Shown here one piece after another: positions 61,845-64,000 of a stretch of 64,000 nt of DNA. Location: positions 62,001-126,000 of the forward strand of contig NZ_LBNQ01000023.1 in assembly GCF_001005215.1 (NCBI RefSeq). The letters are read 5' to 3'. The DNA is from Lampropedia cohaerens (GTDB lineage: Bacteria; Pseudomonadota; Gammaproteobacteria; Burkholderiales; Burkholderiaceae_C). Positions within the stretch are counted from its first letter, which is position 1; the number at the start of each line of letters is the position of its first letter. The notes beneath the pieces are model-generated. The model did not search any database. It was given only the letters and a program-made list of their open reading frames with translations, and was not told the DNA's origin. The position numbers and the translations under genes were made by a program.

Positions 61845-63056
61845 ATGTTTGTTTCACGCGTGATTGCCGTGCTGCTGTTGGCGTTTACGGTAAGTGGCTG
61901 CGCCAGCATCGCCAATGGTGCGCGGCACGCTCCGGATCTGCCCAGCGGCGCGCTGGCACACATCGAATCGCTGGAAGTGGCCACGCGCCCGGTCAGTGGC
62001 CTAGAGCCGCCAGCGGACATCTGGGAGCGTATGCGACGTGGCTTCGCGATGCCGGACTTTGACAGTGCGCTAGTGCTGGAGCGGCAGGACTGGTGTGCAC
62101 AGCGCCCCACCGCGTTGCTGCGCATGACCGAGCAGGCGCGCAAGTATCTGTTCTACATCGTCGAGGAGCTGGAGCTGCGCGGCATGCCTACGGAGCTGGC
62201 ACTGCTGCCGTTCGTGGAGAGCGCCTACAATCCCGCCGCCGTCTCGAGTGCGAAAGCTGCAGGCATGTGGCAGTTCATGCCGGCGACGGGAACCTATTTC
62301 GATCTGACCCAGAACGCCTTTCGCGATGACCGGCGCGATGTGCTGGCCTCGACACGGGCAGCGCTCGATTATCTGCAGCGCCTGCATCGAATGTTCGGTG
62401 ACTGGCATCTTGCGCTGGCTGCCTACAACTGGGGTGAGGGCAATGTGGGGCGCGCGCGGGCGTTCAATCAAAACCAGGGTCGCCCGACGGGCTACATGGA
62501 TCTAGTCATGCCCGAGGAGACCCGCTGGTACGTGCCGAAGTTCCAGGCACTGAAGAACATCGTGCGCGATCCTGCCGCATTCGGAGTGCAGCTGGCCGAG
62601 ATCGGCAACCATCCCTATTTCGACGTGGTGCCGATTGCGCGGGATATTGACGTGGCACTCGCTGCCAGGCTGGCGGGCATCAGCGAGGAGGATTTCAGGC
62701 AGCTCAACCCATCGCACAAGGGCCCGGTGATCTTTGCGGCGGTAACGCAGGGGGTTTTGCTGCCGTGGGACAACGCGCGAATCTTCGCGCAGAAACTTGC
62801 CGATCAGCAGGATGAGCGCCTGTCAAGCTGGACGGTGTGGCAGGTGCCCAGGCGCATGGCGGTGGCGGAAGTTGCCAGGCGCGTCGGCGCCGGCGAGCGT
62901 GCCGTGCTGACGGCTAACGCAATCCCCCGCGGCATGCTGGTTGATGCCGGCTCGACGCTGCTGGTGCCGCGCTCGCCGCAAGCGCAGGGCAATGCCCCGG
63001 CACATCTGGTGCAGCGTGGCCATGTGCGGCTGGTCAAGGCCTCGCGTGAGCGGTAG
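61845..63056 (+). CDS. mltD: Membrane-bound lytic murein transglycosylase D
   Basis: MltD cleaves peptidoglycan to 1,6-anhydro products. The 403-residue lipoprotein has lipobox TVSGCAS (Cys19), an SLT domain (about 95-225) with the catalytic glutamate in ALLPFVESAYNP and SAKAAGMWQFMPATG, AAYNWGEGNVGRA, and one LysM domain near the C-terminus (about 333-378: TVWQVPRRMAVAEVARRVG). E. coli MltD has two LysM repeats. Convergent with bfr. Confidence 0.94.
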   Translation: MFVSRVIAVLLLAFTVSGCASIANGARHAPDLPSGALAHIESLEVATRPVSGLEPPADIWERMRRGFAMPDFDSALVLERQDWCAQRPTALLRMTEQARKYLFYIVEELELRGMPTELALLPFVESAYNPAAVSSAKAAGMWQFMPATGTYFDLTQNAFRDDRRDVLASTRAALDYLQRLHRMFGDWHLALAAYNWGEGNVGRARAFNQNQGRPTGYMDLVMPEETRWYVPKFQALKNIVRDPAAFGVQLAEIGNHPYFDVVPIARDIDVALAARLAGISEEDFRQLNPSHKGPVIFAAVTQGVLLPWDNARIFAQKLADQQDERLSSWTVWQVPRRMAVAEVARRVGAGERAVLTANAIPRGMLVDAGSTLLVPRSPQAQGNAPAHLVQRGHVRLVKASRER

Positions 63057-63101
63057 CGCTGCCGCGGTCAGCGCGCGCCAGGGTGCCTGCAAGGCGGCGT
63101 G

Positions 63102-63569
63102 TCAGCCCATCTGGGACTGGAGGTAATTCTCCAGGCCAATCTTCTCGATCAGGCCAAGCTGCTGCTCCAGCCAGTAGGCATGGTCTTCCTCGGTATCGAT
63201 CAGCTGGCGCAGCAGCATGTCGCGCGAGACGTAGTCGCCGTGCTGCTCGCACAGCTTCATGGCCGCGCGCAGGCGATCGCGCACCTCGATCTCGGTGTCC
63301 AGATCCTTGCGCAGCATCTCGGGCACCGTGTCGCCCGGCGTGAATGGCAGAGGGCGCATGTCGGGCTTGCCTTCCAGCAGGAAGATGCGGCGCATGATGT
63401 CGTCGGCATGCTGGGTTTCCTCCTCCATCTCATGGTTGAGGCGTTCGTACAACTTCTTTAGGCCGAGATCGTCATAGCGGCGCGAGTGGTAGAAGTACTG
63501 GTCGCGCGCGGCCAGTTCGCCACGCAGCAGCTCGACAAGGGTGTCAATGACTTGTGGGTCGCCTTTCAT
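63102..63569 (-). CDS. bfr: Bacterioferritin
   Basis: Bacterioferritin stores iron in a 24-mer with heme at dimer interfaces. The 155-residue four-helix bundle has the ferroxidase ligands in [30 protein letters not shown] and [16 protein letters not shown]. Two-subunit systems exist, but only one copy is seen here. No bfd is adjacent. ATG at 63569 with an upstream in-frame ATG rejected. The region upstream shows no clear Fur box. Confidence 0.97.
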   Translation of the reverse strand: MKGDPQVIDTLVELLRGELAARDQYFYHSRRYDDLGLKKLYERLNHEMEEETQHADDIMRRIFLLEGKPDMRPLPFTPGDTVPEMLRKDLDTEIEVRDRLRAAMKLCEQHGDYVSRDMLLRQLIDTEEDHAYWLEQQLGLIEKIGLENYLQSQMG

Positions 63570-63760
63570 GGAGGTGTTCCTTTCGATGGGCGTGCGCGCC
63601 GCAGCCTGGTGCTGCAACGGTCAAGTTGGTGCAAGTATGCGCGCTGTCGGCGCCGCTTCCAAGCCTTGTCCCTGCTGCGCCGCTCTGCATGCAGATGGCT
63701 ATGCAAAGGCAGCTGATAAGCGTTCCCGTTGGGGCGCAGCCTGCATGCACTGGCCGCTCC

Positions 63761-63766
63761 TATAAT
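63761..63766 (+). promoter_or_regulatory. Candidate -10 element for ispB
   Basis: TATAAT followed by GGCCGC, 64 bp before the ispB start; the GC-rich discriminator fits the recurring pattern. The best -35 is weak. Confidence 0.5.
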
Positions 63767-63829
63767 GGCCGCTTTGCCAGATGCAGCGCCTTGCCTGTTT
63801 GTCCGGCGCCCTCTTCGTGATTTTTCCCC

Positions 63830-64000
63830 ATGACTCGCAACGACCAAGGACTGACATTGATTGCCCGCGACATGCAGGCCGTCGATGCGGTCATCGACGC
63901 TCGTCTGACGACCAGTGTGCCACTGATCGGTCAGGTAGCGCGCTACATCATCAGCGCGGGCGGCAAGCGCCTGCGTCCGGCCATGCTGCTGCTGGTGGCC
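63830..64000 (+). CDS. ispB: Polyprenyl (octaprenyl) diphosphate synthase, 3' end cut by window edge
   Basis: Only the first 57 residues are inside the window. They match the N-terminus of trans-polyprenyl diphosphate synthases such as octaprenyl diphosphate synthase, which makes the ubiquinone side chain: LIGQVARYIISAGGKRLRPAMLLLVA, with the first conserved arginine-containing GGKRLRP motif. The catalytic DDxxD motif lies beyond the edge. It follows bfr divergently. Confidence 0.85.
   Translation, partial: MTRNDQGLTLIARDMQAVDAVIDARLTTSVPLIGQVARYIISAGGKRLRPAMLLLVA

Overview
The window is a GC-rich stretch of bacterial chromosome, about 62% GC by eye. Gene content and order point to a betaproteobacterium of the order Burkholderiales: lipB-DUF493 beside the atp operon, rlmN-pilW-rodZ-ispG-hisS-yfgM-bamB-der-hfq-hflX-hflK-hflC, pyrG-kdsA-DUF1330-eno-ftsB, and ribBA-ribH-nusB. 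I cannot name the genus from sequence alone. Both edges cut genes: lipB on the left and a polyprenyl diphosphate synthase (ispB-like) on the right.

Region by region. 1-8350: lipB and DUF493 (minus) diverge from a complete F-type ATP synthase operon atpIBEFHAGDC, which ends in a clear intrinsic terminator. 8445-11260: scpB, rluB, ndk. 11718-25690: a long, tightly packed plus-strand run covering tRNA/rRNA methylation (rlmN), a pilus-assembly lipoprotein, RodZ, isoprenoid synthesis (ispG), hisS, outer-membrane assembly (yfgM, bamB), ribosome GTPase der, hfq, and the HflX/HflKC membrane-protease regulators. 25915-30480: minus-strand pyrG-kdsA-DUF1330-eno-ftsB. 30585-35893: minus-strand riboflavin genes (RibBA with a degraded cyclohydrolase half, RibH), nusB, an aminotransferase, a monooxygenase-fold protein coupled to an unknown exported protein, and hda. 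36105-41438: purM, an AI-2E-type permease, trmL, nth, a CaiB-type CoA transferase and a universal stress protein.

41690-48330 is the accessory part. Between tRNA-Pro and tRNA-Lys lies a six-gene minus-strand operon: a DUF4395 membrane protein, a Tat-signal-bearing type II-like sulfide:quinone oxidoreductase, a DUF5368 membrane protein, an AhpD-like CxxC protein, an unknown cysteine-rich protein and a DsrE protein. It diverges from a BigR/SqrR-like ArsR regulator with two well-placed cysteines, across a 60-bp control region of only 20% GC. This looks like a persulfide-responsive sulfide-oxidation island with uncharacterised parts. Next come a hemG-like gene, a 204-bp IS5-like MITE flanked by CTAA, and an intact IS630 element flanked by TA, all beside tRNA-Lys.

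48395-64000 returns to housekeeping: tcdA, cpoB-pal-tolB (without tolQRA), msbA, a D-2-hydroxyacid-type FAD dehydrogenase, thyA, a histidine phosphatase, an alpha/beta hydrolase, gph, rodA, a methyltransferase divergent from gloB with overlapping start codons, mltD, bacterioferritin and the start of ispB. Many of the plus-strand units are preceded by the same -10-like motif, TANAAT followed by CGC or GGC.
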